DNA of 64,000 nt from Paenibacillus hamazuiensis. Its GTDB lineage: Bacteria; Bacillota; Bacilli; Paenibacillales; NBRC-103111. Of the stretch, positions 35,663-45,044 are shown piece after piece. A program made the position numbers and the translations under genes. The stretch lies in the NCBI RefSeq assembly GCF_023276405.1, contig NZ_JALRMO010000001.1, positions 5,446,001 through 5,510,000 on the forward strand. Reading direction: 5' to 3'. The notes below the pieces were generated by a model. The model did not search any database. It saw nothing but the letters and a program-made list of their open reading frames with translations, and was not told where the DNA came from. Position 1 is the stretch's first letter. The number at the start of each line of letters is the position of its first letter.

Positions 35663-36760
35663 TCAGGAACGGTTTCTTTTGAGAACGGCGGCTGCGGCAA
35701 CAATCGCCAGCGGAAGCAAATACGCCCAGGTCGCCCAGAGCGGATGAATGACCGCCACGGAATACATCCAGTGAGCCGCTCCTTTATCGATTTGCTTCAA
35801 GGAGAATATGAAACAAATCAGCGTTAGCGGAAATACGAGTATCCGGTCATCCTTTAAAGCGAACAACCTGGTAAACGTCAAATTCAGGATAAAGAGCGTA
35901 ATCGCCGCCTTGAAAAAAGAGGTCAAAATCAGGGAAATGCCCATCAGGGACTCGATCCTTTGAATCACTTCCAGCAGATCGATAATACGCGCCACTTCAA
36001 ACATCGAATATTTTCGCTCCCCTGCAAGCGGCCCAAATACGAGAATCGTACACAGCGTAACCGCGATCAGGAAAAAAGCATTCATATACAAGGCGAGAAA
36101 CATTCCCCTTGCCAGATGCGGCCGTCCTTCCCGTCGTACGTATGGAAAGAGCATCGCCATCAGCACAAGCTCCACATAGGGAAATCCGTACGAAAAATAT
36201 GCTCCGAGAATGACCGGTTTGATTCCATCCGGCATAATGGGCAAAAGATGATCGTACCGGTAAGTGTTCCCGGACAACAACATGATCAGAATAACGAAAC
36301 AAAGAACCCCGATCAAAGGAACCAATATCATGCGGGCCAACGTTTCGATCCCCGAACGCACAGTGAGAGCGGCCGCGACGAAGACGCAGAATACAAAAAT
36401 GGACAGCGGAGTTTGCCGCATCATGGAACTGTTCAAGAACAGACCGATGTCCAGGACGATCCCGGATGTCATATGAAATTGAAACGAAAGAAACGGGACT
36501 GCGAGAAGCAATGTGACCCACTTGCCGACCAGGGCGTTGCTGTATTCAATAAAGGTAAGATCGGGAAATTTGCGGAACAAATACAGCACACAGAATAAAA
36601 GCAGTGTGCCCACAGACAGAGACAGCAGCAGCGATATCCACGCCCCGTTTTTGGCATAGCCGATCAGCGGGGCGGGGATATTGACGATGGAAGATCCCGT
36701 CATGTAAGCAAAAAACAAAACGGACATTTGCGCCGAGCTGATTTGTTCTTTAACCTTCAT
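35663..36760 (-). CDS. GerAB-family germination permease-like subunit (operon 2)
   Basis: 365-residue, ten-helix permease-like subunit starting MKVKEQISSAQMSVLFFAYM, with the family loop TVRSGIETLARMILVP and GAYFSYGFPYVELVLMAML. It is clearly diverged from the B subunit of operon 1, so the two receptors probably recognise different germinants. GGAGG precedes the ATG. Last gene of a four-gene operon read toward operon 1. Confidence 0.93.
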   Translation of the reverse strand: MKVKEQISSAQMSVLFFAYMTGSSIVNIPAPLIGYAKNGAWISLLLSLSVGTLLLFCVLYLFRKFPDLTFIEYSNALVGKWVTLLLAVPFLSFQFHMTSGIVLDIGLFLNSSMMRQTPLSIFVFCVFVAAALTVRSGIETLARMILVPLIGVLCFVILIMLLSGNTYRYDHLLPIMPDGIKPVILGAYFSYGFPYVELVLMAMLFPYVRREGRPHLARGMFLALYMNAFFLIAVTLCTILVFGPLAGERKYSMFEVARIIDLLEVIQRIESLMGISLILTSFFKAAITLFILNLTFTRLFALKDDRILVFPLTLICFIFSLKQIDKGAAHWMYSVAVIHPLWATWAYLLPLAIVAAAAVLKRNRS

Positions 36761-36791
36761 CTTTGCCTCCGTATGGGCTCATTTTGGTCTG

Positions 36792-37034
36792 TCAGGAAGG
36801 TGCTTTAAGAGAGTCAACGATCGAACGGGCCGTTTCACGGAAAATCGCATAGGCCGCATCTTCCAGAAACGGCCAATTGAGGTCCAAAACATAACTTGTG
36901 CCGAGGTATGCGGAAAGCAGCAGCAAGGCGGCATAAGCTGCGTATTCGCGACTCCCCAGCTTCTTCAGCCTCCGCACATCGGCACTCAAGATGACCGTAT
37001 AAAACAAAAGCACAAATAGCGCCCGTAATAACAC
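36792..37034 (-). CDS. small membrane protein of the ger operon
   Basis: 80-residue protein with two hydrophobic helices (about 1-18 and 30-50) and an amphipathic tail, start GTG 37034 with a good GGAGG site. Small two-helix proteins of this kind occur inside some ger operons of Bacillales (D-subunit-like proteins of GerU/GerK type) and can modulate receptor function. Position between the C and B genes supports this; the sequence itself has no distinctive motif. Confidence 0.65.
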   Translation of the reverse strand: MLLRALFVLLFYTVILSADVRRLKKLGSREYAAYAALLLLSAYLGTSYVLDLNWPFLEDAAYAIFRETARSIVDSLKAPS

Positions 37035-37052
37035 GATGCCTCCGGCCTCCTT

Positions 37053-38219
37053 CTATTTTTTTAAGACAGGATTGCCCGTCGTGGTCCCGCTGTTGATGAC
37101 CCTTACCTTTACGTCGAAATGGAACTCGCTGCTTGCAAACCTGTCATCCCAGCCCTCTTTCCACTGTTTCCATAATGCCGGATTTTTCTTATACACTTTA
37201 TCGCCGAGTCCAAGCGCGTCAAATTTTTTGTTCTTCAGCCAATCGATCGTTTCAGCAATTCTTCGCTCTACCGTCTCTTCCACTTTTTTCGCAAACTGCT
37301 GTTCTTCCTCCACCTTTTCTACCCTGGAACAGGACAACTCCGTGATTGCCACATCCATTTTCAGCTTTCCCGATACGATCACCGAATCTTCCCCGATAAC
37401 AGGCCGCCAACTGCTCCTTGCCGAAACGACCTCCACCGCCTCCTTAATCCCGCCTGACTCCGTTTCCGCACCGCAAGGAATGTCGATCATCCCGCTTTCA
37501 TACTCATTGAGCAGCATCTGCAATATTTCCACCTTTGACGGCGGCATAAGCCCCGCAAGCTTTCCTTTTTTCAGCAAGGCAATCCCGGCCGTATTTGTCA
37601 CTGTTGGCGAAGGCTCCCTGGTCAAATAAAGATACGGGACTGTCGCATTGCCGACCTCGCTTTTCATTTGCAAGCCCAATTTCAACAAATTGGAATTTAT
37701 TGTTTTCGAACTGAAGGACGCCGCCGTTTCCTCGCTCTGCACCAATTGCTGGCTGATCGTATTTTCGATCAAAGGCTTCGTTCGCAAATAAGCATCCGCC
37801 CTGCCTTCCACAATCATGAAGGATATCGTCAGCCGCGGCTCGTGGTCCCGCATAAAAAATTCGATTAAATTGTTGATTCCGCGGTCGCGGGCCAGCTTCT
37901 CGCTGACGATAATCAGGCGCGTATGGCTCCATTGCGCTTTTCGTCCGAGATTGATCGGGATATCGCGAATGGCCCGCGGAACCGTATCGTCGATCGTCTG
38001 CACATTGACGTATGCGTTCTCCGCCGCCTTGGATCCTGCCGGACCAATCCCCTGGCTTGGCCTGAAAACCTGGGTTGTCAGGGCGATTTTGCCTCCTTCG
38101 GCTTCATCAGCGGCAACCCCCATTACAAACCCCTTTTGCGGAAGCTCGGCGCGATCCCAGCAGCCCGTCAGCAAACAGATAGCCAGCACGCATATGCTTG
38201 TCCAGATGCGTTTGATCAT
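37053..38219 (-). CDS. GerAC-family germination lipoprotein (operon 2)
   Basis: 388-residue lipoprotein subunit. Signal MIKRIWTSICVLAICLLTGC with lipobox Cys20 and the conserved WDRAELPQKGFVMGVA following. ATG 38219 is chosen over a longer open frame because the lipoprotein signal begins there and AGGAG is located upstream. Five bases separate it from the A-subunit stop. Confidence 0.94.
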   Translation of the reverse strand: MIKRIWTSICVLAICLLTGCWDRAELPQKGFVMGVAADEAEGGKIALTTQVFRPSQGIGPAGSKAAENAYVNVQTIDDTVPRAIRDIPINLGRKAQWSHTRLIIVSEKLARDRGINNLIEFFMRDHEPRLTISFMIVEGRADAYLRTKPLIENTISQQLVQSEETAASFSSKTINSNLLKLGLQMKSEVGNATVPYLYLTREPSPTVTNTAGIALLKKGKLAGLMPPSKVEILQMLLNEYESGMIDIPCGAETESGGIKEAVEVVSARSSWRPVIGEDSVIVSGKLKMDVAITELSCSRVEKVEEEQQFAKKVEETVERRIAETIDWLKNKKFDALGLGDKVYKKNPALWKQWKEGWDDRFASSEFHFDVKVRVINSGTTTGNPVLKK

Positions 38220-38224
38220 AATTT

Positions 38225-39856
38225 TCACTCCTGAGCATGCATCTGTTCCGCGTGCTTCGCAGTCTCGCGCATATGCTGCAAGCGGGGGGACCGGAGCAAT
38301 GTTCCGAGCGGAGCCCGGACGTATACGTCCTTCTGCTGCCGCGGAATAAAAGGGCCGAGCGGACTTAAATAAGGCTGCCCCAAAGTACGCAAGCTCGCCA
38401 GATGAAGCCATATCAAAATAAAAGCGATCATGACGCCGAACAACCCCAGAGCGGCGGCGCACAACATGAGCGGAAACCGCAAAATCCGCAGTGCGATGCC
38501 GAGGTTATACTGCGGGATGGCGAAGGATGCAATCCCGGTCAAAGCAACGACAATCACCATGATAGGGGAAGCGATGCCGGCATTGATGGACGCTTCCCCA
38601 ATGACGAGCGCTCCGACGATGCTGACCGCCGATCCGACCGGACGCGGCAGACGAATCCCCGCCTCCCTGAGCAGCTCAAAGAAAAACTCCATCACCAACG
38701 CTTCGAGGAAAGCCGGAAACGGAATGCCTTCGCGGGAGTTGACTATAGCAAGCAGCAGTACGGTTGGAATCAATTCCGGATGGTACGTGGAGAAAGCGAT
38801 GTATATGCTGGGCAATCCAACCGCAATCAGTAAAGCGACAAGCCGGAGCAAGCGGATCAGGCTTGAAATGACGGTTCTCTGATAGTAATCCTCGCTCGAC
38901 TGCAGCAGCTCGACAAACAATCCCGGACATATGAGCGTCGATCCTGTCCCTTCGACCATCACGATTATTTTTCCCTCAAGCAGCGAGGCGACGGCGACAT
39001 CGGTTCTTTCCGTGTACCGGAATTGCGGAAAAGGGGAGTACTTCGAATCCTCAATAATCTCCTCTACGAATGAAGTCTCCAAAATTTCCTTGTCCCGAAG
39101 CCCGGCGATTCTCCTTTGAAATTCCGCGAGCACCTCACGATTGACGGCTCCCTCCAAATATCCGTAAACGACTTTCGTTTTCGTTTGCCCCGACGAGGGA
39201 ACCGGTTCAATTTTGAATTGCGGCGTCTTCAGCCGGTTGCGCAGCATGCCTATATTTTTGGACAAACTCTCCACTGTGCTTTCGCGCGGCCCCAATACGA
39301 CCGGCTCGTTGACCGATTCGCTGACTTGTCTCGTTTCCAGCCCCTTGGCAGCATAGCTAAGCGCTTTATCCCAAAGGTCTATGAAAATGACGATATTTCC
39401 ATTCAGCACATCGGCTACCGCCTCATCAAAATTTTTGACCAGCAAGGCAGAATTCGAAGAAGCGACGTGTCTGCTGAAATAATGCCCGATATTTTCCGGA
39501 GTCACTTCCGTGCCCGGCCCTATCTCATGCCGAACGAGATCCTGAAGGGAGTCTTTGAAATAGTTAGTCTCCTTTTTCTGGACGAGCGCTTTCGAATAAA
39601 TCGAAAAAGCCGAATATTTCATCTCCGGGCCGTACTGCCAGTGAAGGATCGCGATGTCGCTGCAGCGGTCGAAAATCTGCTGCATCCGCTGCAGGTTATC
39701 CGCCAATCTGGAGGAAATGTCTGAAGCCTCAGATGCACCATCCGTCGTATTTGCCGGATCCGTCCGTTCCTCCGAAGGGGATCGGCCTGCTGCGCCGCGA
39801 TGTGCGGAACCTTCGCCGCGATTACGTCTTCGTAAAAGCCATTTGAAAACATTCAT
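38225..39856 (-). CDS. GerA-family spore germinant receptor A subunit (operon 2)
   Basis: 543-residue A subunit. An Arg/Gly/Ser/Thr-rich disordered N-terminal tail (to about 45) precedes the soluble domain and the membrane region with PFPAFLEALVMEFFFELLREAGIRLPRPVGSAVSIVGALVIG. It is about 30 residues longer than the operon 1 A subunit, mostly in the tail and in the C-terminal MRETAKHAEQMHAQE extension. First gene of operon 2. Confidence 0.94.
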   Translation of the reverse strand: MNVFKWLLRRRNRGEGSAHRGAAGRSPSEERTDPANTTDGASEASDISSRLADNLQRMQQIFDRCSDIAILHWQYGPEMKYSAFSIYSKALVQKKETNYFKDSLQDLVRHEIGPGTEVTPENIGHYFSRHVASSNSALLVKNFDEAVADVLNGNIVIFIDLWDKALSYAAKGLETRQVSESVNEPVVLGPRESTVESLSKNIGMLRNRLKTPQFKIEPVPSSGQTKTKVVYGYLEGAVNREVLAEFQRRIAGLRDKEILETSFVEEIIEDSKYSPFPQFRYTERTDVAVASLLEGKIIVMVEGTGSTLICPGLFVELLQSSEDYYQRTVISSLIRLLRLVALLIAVGLPSIYIAFSTYHPELIPTVLLLAIVNSREGIPFPAFLEALVMEFFFELLREAGIRLPRPVGSAVSIVGALVIGEASINAGIASPIMVIVVALTGIASFAIPQYNLGIALRILRFPLMLCAAALGLFGVMIAFILIWLHLASLRTLGQPYLSPLGPFIPRQQKDVYVRAPLGTLLRSPRLQHMRETAKHAEQMHAQE

Positions 39857-39955
39857 AGCGCTTCGCCCCTTCCCCGTGTGGTGAATATGTTCGATGTACA
39901 GGCATTGCCGGACAGGCTTATCTTACTTTTTCCAAAATAAGGGCAATTCATTCAT

Positions 39956-41638
39956 TTACAGCAAATCCCCTTTTAACGCTTCGCGTTTGATATATTCGGC
40001 CTGCCAATAGGCAAGTGCGCCGATCGTCTCCGTCACGTTAAAGGCGGACATGGTCGGGAATAACGAATTTCCGGCGACAAATACGTTGCGGATGCCGTGG
40101 ATCCGGCCATACCGGTCGGTAACCGATTGCCGCGGGTCCTCTCCCATCCGCGTGCCACCGCTCGGATGCGACAGTTCCCAGGGAGGCTGAACATCGTTTC
40201 CGCCCCATATGGTTCGGGCGCGGCCCGCCCGAAATACCTCCACTATCTTCGGATAAAAAAAACGATGCATATTTCGGAGCTGCTCGCTCCAGCTGAACGT
40301 AATTCTCGGCAATGGAAAGCCGAGCCCGTTTTGGGCGTGAGGATCGAGATCGATGGAGCTCGCAAGCTGCGGAGGGTCTGTAAGAATAGCAAGAATTTGG
40401 TAATACCGGCTGAAGGAATGTGCGATAAAATCTTTAAACAAAGGTCCCCAGCCCGGCACGCCTTCCGGCAGCGGGATCGCTTTGGCGAATTCGATCGGCT
40501 GCCCGGAAGCGCCGACGGTATGCGCGCCTAATATCAAACCGCCCATGACAAATCCGAGACCGGCATGCTCAAACCGGTCCTCCGTGTATTCGGTAATCGC
40601 CATCAGCGGCTCGGAAGGACCGATGTGCGCATTCATCCGTTCATCGAATAATCCGTGTACGGTCAGCAGCGCATGGTGATGGAAATATTTCCCCAGCTGC
40701 CCGTGCTGATTGCCGATTCCGCCCGGGGCGTGCACGTTCCGCGACATCAGCAGCAGCCATACATTGTACAGCGTGTTCGCGGCAACGATCACGATGCCTG
40801 CGGTAAACTCGTGCGACCTGCCTTCCGCATCCAGGCAGACAACCCCGTCGGCTTTCTGCGAACTGCTCATCGTGATTTGATACACGTACCGGTCCGTTAG
40901 CATAGTGAAATTCGGATTTTTCATCGCTTCCCGAAGCTCCGTCACTCTCGTACTGGATTTCGCGTCGACAGTGCACTCATACCCCATGCAGAAGCCGCAG
41001 TATCCCGTCCGCTTCCTTCCTTCAAAATCGCGGGAAAGTATGCCTGCCGGAACCGGAAACGGCTCATAGCCGAGTTTCCTGCACGCGTTGGCAAAGTGGC
41101 TCGTCGCATAGCCCTGCTCCAGCGGAGGCAGCGGATACGGCACGCTTCTCGGCGGCCCGTACTTCATCAGCGAGGCATCTCCGGAAACGCCCATCCGGTA
41201 CTCGAATTTGGTGTAAAACGGCTCCAGATCTTCATAGGAAAGCGGCCAGTTCACGATGGCGCCGCCGGGAATTTGCCCCCAAACGTCGAGCGCCTTGAAT
41301 ACCGACGGCTCGAACCGCCAGCTTGCCCCTCCCCAGTGGTTCATGCTTCCCCCGGGTCCCCAGCCGTCGAGCAATTGGGTAATGCGCGAAAATGTTTTCT
41401 CCGTCCCCGTGCGGGAATGAGGCCGCCATGTCATCCCGCCAACCCTTGGTGTCGCCCACAGCAGGTTTTGCCGGATCGGAAACCGGAGCTCATCCATCGA
41501 TACGTCCTTCGTTTCGATCATCGGGCCGCGTTCCAACACGCATACGGACAACCCCGCATCGCTCAGCTCCCTGCCTATAATGCCTCCGGCCGCTCCCGCT
41601 CCGACAATAATAACGTCATAATCCGTTTTTTTCGGCAT
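39956..41638 (-). CDS. GMC-family FAD-dependent oxidoreductase (2 of 4), gluconate 2-dehydrogenase type
   Basis: 560-residue flavoprotein. FAD motif VIIVGAGAAGGIIGREL, GMC loop GWGPGGSMNHWGGASWRF, and C-terminal HPSGGTRMGEDPRQSVTDRYGRIHGIRNVFVAGNSLFPTM with the substrate-side His. The segment GYCGFCMGYEC contains a CxxCx4C arrangement that could hold an iron-sulfur cluster as in the large subunit of FAD-gluconate/glucose dehydrogenases. It overlaps its small subunit gene by 23 bases. No Tat signal is seen on either subunit here, unlike proteobacterial gluconate dehydrogenase, so it is probably cytoplasmic or spore-associated. Confidence 0.9.
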   Translation of the reverse strand: MPKKTDYDVIIVGAGAAGGIIGRELSDAGLSVCVLERGPMIETKDVSMDELRFPIRQNLLWATPRVGGMTWRPHSRTGTEKTFSRITQLLDGWGPGGSMNHWGGASWRFEPSVFKALDVWGQIPGGAIVNWPLSYEDLEPFYTKFEYRMGVSGDASLMKYGPPRSVPYPLPPLEQGYATSHFANACRKLGYEPFPVPAGILSRDFEGRKRTGYCGFCMGYECTVDAKSSTRVTELREAMKNPNFTMLTDRYVYQITMSSSQKADGVVCLDAEGRSHEFTAGIVIVAANTLYNVWLLLMSRNVHAPGGIGNQHGQLGKYFHHHALLTVHGLFDERMNAHIGPSEPLMAITEYTEDRFEHAGLGFVMGGLILGAHTVGASGQPIEFAKAIPLPEGVPGWGPLFKDFIAHSFSRYYQILAILTDPPQLASSIDLDPHAQNGLGFPLPRITFSWSEQLRNMHRFFYPKIVEVFRAGRARTIWGGNDVQPPWELSHPSGGTRMGEDPRQSVTDRYGRIHGIRNVFVAGNSLFPTMSAFNVTETIGALAYWQAEYIKREALKGDLL

Positions 41639-42065
41639 AGGCTATCCCTTCCAGCGAATAATAAACAACCGGCGGCTTGGCTTCGCCGATCGTCTCCGGC
41701 GGGTGATAGGTCGGTCCCGCATAACCGACCAGTCTCCATCCGCAGGCTTCGTAATTGCCGCCGTAAATCGGGTCGCTGAACATCCCCTCCAGCGTATGCT
41801 CCCGTATCGTTCGAAAAAATGCCGATTGTTCGCACGCGGCCAGCAAGCCGTTCAGCTGTTCGCCCGCCAGCTCAACCAGCTGCGTACCGTAAAGATCAAT
41901 CGCCTTTTCGTTCATATCCTTTAATCCTGCGCGGTACAAATCGATCCAAAACGGATTGCTTTGCATATCGCGGACAATAAAATCGCTTACCCTCGCTTCG
42001 GCTGCGCCGGGAAAAATCGCTTCCGACAGCCTTCGGATCATTCGAATCTCTTCGCTGGAAATCAT
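41616..42065 (-). CDS. gluconate 2-dehydrogenase subunit 3-like protein
   Basis: 149-residue partner of the preceding flavoprotein. The near-diagnostic block is HTLEGMFSDPIYGGNYEACGWRLVGYAGP, typical of gluconate 2-dehydrogenase subunit 3. In characterised relatives this subunit carries a Tat signal and helps export; here the N-terminus starts MISSEEIRMIRRLSEA and has no signal. GGGGGA precedes the ATG. Divergent from the 42148 gene with an 82-base gap. Confidence 0.9.
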   Translation of the reverse strand: MISSEEIRMIRRLSEAIFPGAAEARVSDFIVRDMQSNPFWIDLYRAGLKDMNEKAIDLYGTQLVELAGEQLNGLLAACEQSAFFRTIREHTLEGMFSDPIYGGNYEACGWRLVGYAGPTYHPPETIGEAKPPVVYYSLEGIAYAEKNGL

Positions 42066-42147
42066 GGACCGTCCCCCTGATCAATAAATTCGATATTCTT
42101 ATCTGAATCTGCTGCGTCCGTCATATGATGTATGGAGGTGATATCGT

Positions 42148-42450
42148 TTGAAAATCTCCATTTTTGCGGAAGCAGCCGAATATGCCCGAATTCATACGCC
42201 TTATGAAAAAAACGTGCTTATCGCCCCTATTGAAACCTGGCCGGAAATCGGATTCAGCCATCCCTCTTTTCCACGGTATCCCGTCTTGTTCGTCACCCGC
42301 ACCGGGTATATCCCCTATGCAACAAAAACGGAAATATTGCGGCGCGGCAACGCGAATTTATTCTTGCTCGGAGGAGAGGCACAAATATCGGAATGGGTCG
42401 CTTACGCATTATCCGCCTTAACGAAAGGCTTTGTATTCCGAAGGCTTTAG
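42148..42450 (+). CDS. small protein with one cell-wall-binding-repeat-2-like unit
   Basis: 100-residue protein, start TTG 42148 with GGAGGTG seven bases upstream. The segment PVLFVTRTGYIPYATKTEI with NLFLLGGEAQISEWV resembles a single CWB2-type repeat (pattern vLfv..g.ip..t...i....n.fllGG...is). There is no signal peptide. It sits between the gluconate-dehydrogenase-like pair and the LysM-GMC gene, and overlaps the latter's end by four bases. Function unknown. Confidence 0.6.
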   Translation: MKISIFAEAAEYARIHTPYEKNVLIAPIETWPEIGFSHPSFPRYPVLFVTRTGYIPYATKTEILRRGNANLFLLGGEAQISEWVAYALSALTKGFVFRRL

Positions 42451-44102
42451 ATTTGCTTCGCGATATGATCGGCCGTACGAATCGACAAAGCGACGGTAGA
42501 TAATGTCGGATTGGTGGCTCCGATGGAGGGCAGCACGCTGTTGTCGGCAATATACAGACCCGCCACCCCGTGAATCTGCCCGAACGGATTCGTCGCCGAG
42601 ATGTTCGGATCCAGCCCCATCCGGCATGTTCCGGCGTCGTGATTGTCCGCTCCGGGCTGCCACAGGCAAATGTCCGGCGCTCCGTTCGGAGCGCCCGAAT
42701 GCAGCTGCATTGCCGAGGAAGCCTGAAGTAAAGCGGAATACATGCGGCGAATGACGGCTTGATCTCGCTCGCTGTAGGAGAAGCTGACTTGTGGCTCCGG
42801 GATGCCATACTCATCCCGCCTGCTTGGGTCGATGTATACTCTGTTCTCGCTGCGCGGTTCCACATGGCCGGAAACGCCGAAAAAACCGATTGACCACTCG
42901 GACTGATCCGGCTTTTCCGCATATTGGTAGTTAAAAAACTGCCCGGGACCTTGAATTTGCAGCTGAAACGGACGATCCTCGAGCTCAGGAACGATAATGC
43001 CCAGCGCTCCTGTCGGTTCCGGGAATCCCACAGTACTTACGCTTGCCGAAGCAAGCAGATAGGAGTGGTTGACCAGATAACGTCCGATCGCTTTTCCGGG
43101 AATGCCCGAATTCAGCAGGATGCGCGGGGTTTGCAGTGTGCTTGCCGATAAAATGACGGTTTTCGATCTGATCAAATGAATTTTCTTATCCGGCGTTATG
43201 ACCCGGACTCCGGCCACCTTCCCGCCTTCCGTAACGACTTCCGCCGCGTACGCATTTACCGCCAAATCAAAGGGTCTGAGACTTAACGCCCTGGCCAGAA
43301 AAACGATGGAGCTGAAGAAAACGTTGGAACGAATCTTTCCGTACCGGGTTTCCGCAAGATCGGCCGCAATTGGAATGGCGGCCGCATTGAAAAAACCGTT
43401 TTCCCTGAGACGCTGCAGAAGAATCCGGGTCACCGACGAATCCTGCGTATAGGCGCTCGATACGTTCATAATTTCTTCGGCGATGTTATAGTACATCTCC
43501 ATTTCCCGGACCGGGACAGGCCAGCTTGCCAATACGTGAGCGGCCATCCGCGGTGCAACCGCCCCCCACAGTAAAGTCCTTCCGCCCAATGCGTAAATCA
43601 GCTTCGCTCCCGGAAATTGCGGAAGGCGTTTTCCGATCTGGTCGGTAATTTGCGGAGGGGCGTACACTCTGAAGTTGTTTCCGTCCATGGTCGCAATATT
43701 TGCGACATTCGTCGGCAAAAACGCGCTTCCTCTCTCCACGATTCCGATCCTCTTTTCGCTCCCCCTCCACCTTTCGCACAATCGCCAGGCAGCGGCTCCT
43801 CCCCCCGCCCCCGATCCGACGATAAGAACGTCGTATTCGGTAGCGGCCATCCGTTCGACCGGGATGACCGGAATCCAGTCGGAAAGCAGCTCTTCCTCCG
43901 GAATGGGCGGGCAAACGGGAAGAGTGAGATCCCCCTTGGCACCCGTTATTCGTTCCGAAGGGAGAAGGACATGTTTCCCTTCGATGGTTTTATCGATGAT
44001 CGAAATGTGCGGATTTAAGGATTTTAACCTTTCGATCTCTATCCGGTATTTGCGCGCAACGGAAAAAAGAGTGTCGTGGCTTCCCGCGATGTATATCCTC
44101 AA
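42447..44102 (-). CDS. LysM-GMC oxidoreductase fusion (3 of 4)
   Basis: 551-residue protein. Residues 1-50 are a LysM domain (IAGSHDTLFSVARKY, LKSLNPHI, GKHVLLPS), a peptidoglycan-binding module. A linker with LPVCPPIPEEE follows, and from about 88 a GMC flavoprotein with FAD motif VLIVGSGAGGGAAAWRL, loop LIYALGGRTLLWGAVAPRM, DAGTCRMGLDPNISATNPFGQIHGVAGLYIADNSVLPSIGATNPTLSTVALSIRTAD at the end. No signal peptide, as in many spore coat LysM proteins, so spore-surface or cortex targeting from the mother cell is the best guess. It is a paralog of the GMC protein at 45045, which lacks the LysM domain. Confidence 0.9.
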   Translation of the reverse strand: MRIYIAGSHDTLFSVARKYRIEIERLKSLNPHISIIDKTIEGKHVLLPSERITGAKGDLTLPVCPPIPEEELLSDWIPVIPVERMAATEYDVLIVGSGAGGGAAAWRLCERWRGSEKRIGIVERGSAFLPTNVANIATMDGNNFRVYAPPQITDQIGKRLPQFPGAKLIYALGGRTLLWGAVAPRMAAHVLASWPVPVREMEMYYNIAEEIMNVSSAYTQDSSVTRILLQRLRENGFFNAAAIPIAADLAETRYGKIRSNVFFSSIVFLARALSLRPFDLAVNAYAAEVVTEGGKVAGVRVITPDKKIHLIRSKTVILSASTLQTPRILLNSGIPGKAIGRYLVNHSYLLASASVSTVGFPEPTGALGIIVPELEDRPFQLQIQGPGQFFNYQYAEKPDQSEWSIGFFGVSGHVEPRSENRVYIDPSRRDEYGIPEPQVSFSYSERDQAVIRRMYSALLQASSAMQLHSGAPNGAPDICLWQPGADNHDAGTCRMGLDPNISATNPFGQIHGVAGLYIADNSVLPSIGATNPTLSTVALSIRTADHIAKQI

Positions 44103-44256
44103 CAGAGTTCACATCCTTCAATATGCTTTTAAAATATATGCTCTTTGCGTTCGCTCATGACGAGCTTTTTTTGCGAAATAACGGACTCATTAAAGCCGAA
44201 AGTACATATATATCGAAAAGAATGCATATATCCGGGAAGGCGCGGGAGGTGCGAGG

Positions 44257-45012
44257 ATGAGAGTAAGAATTGGAAGCGGCCCGTTGTTTGAGATGAAACC
44301 TGTCAGCGTAACCATTTGGAATGAGTTTATCCATGAGCGAACAGACCCCCAGGTAGCCCGTATATATCCCCACGGCATACATTCAGCGATCGCTGCGGGC
44401 ATCGGGCCGTACGGATTTCGCATCCGCACAGCCACCTTGGAGCAGCCGGAGAACGGGTTGTCACCGGAGGTTCTGGAACAAACGGACGTGTTGATCTGGT
44501 GGGGGCATTTGGCACACGAACAGGTTTCGGATGAGGTCGTCGACAGAATTCATGCCAGAGTGCTGCAAGGAATGGGACTTGTCGTCCTGCATTCCGGACA
44601 TCGTTCAAAAATTTTTCAGAAGCTGATGGGAACGACATGCGATTTGAAATGGAGGACGGCCGGCGAACGGGAACGGCTGTGGGTCGTCGCTCCCTCTCAT
44701 CCGATTGCCGAAGGAATCGGCGAATACATTGAATTGCCGCATGAAGAAACGTACGGGGAGTTTTTCGATATCCCCGCTCCGGAAGAACTCGTTTTTATCG
44801 GTTGGTTTCAAGGAGGGGAGGTGTTTCGCAGCGGCTGCGCTTTTTCGCGGGGGCTCGGCAAAATCTTTTACTTCCAGCCCGGACACGAGGAATATCCGAT
44901 CTATTACAATAGGGACGTCTTGCGTGTCATAGCTAATGCGGTACGCTGGGCGGCGGCTCCACACGGGGCGCTTCCCGTATTCGGAAATGTTCCGCCGCTT
45001 GAGAACGTTTAA
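44257..45012 (+). CDS. ThuA-like (trehalose utilization) domain protein
   Basis: 251-residue class I glutamine amidotransferase-like fold protein of the ThuA family. Seen: [10 protein letters not shown], the [11 protein letters not shown] segment, [31 protein letters not shown], and the C-terminal [29 protein letters not shown] that is typical. ThuA proteins are linked with sugar oxidation or 3-keto-sugar pathways alongside oxidoreductases, which suits the GMC neighbours. GGAGGTG is five bases before the ATG. It is 32 bases before the next GMC gene, so they likely form an operon. Confidence 0.88.
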   Translation: MRVRIGSGPLFEMKPVSVTIWNEFIHERTDPQVARIYPHGIHSAIAAGIGPYGFRIRTATLEQPENGLSPEVLEQTDVLIWWGHLAHEQVSDEVVDRIHARVLQGMGLVVLHSGHRSKIFQKLMGTTCDLKWRTAGERERLWVVAPSHPIAEGIGEYIELPHEETYGEFFDIPAPEELVFIGWFQGGEVFRSGCAFSRGLGKIFYFQPGHEEYPIYYNRDVLRVIANAVRWAAAPHGALPVFGNVPPLENV

Positions 45013-45044
45013 TGAACATCACCTTAACTTAGGAGGGAGCGCAT

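Noticed and set aside
38402-38833. Plus-strand open frames over the gerA-like gene
   Set aside because: Shadow frames without ribosome sites opposite a well-conserved gene.
44103-44256. SigK-type promoters upstream of the GMC/ThuA genes
   Set aside because: GCATATA-like -10 boxes occur on both strands, but the full consensus with a -35 is not met, so I did not annotate them.
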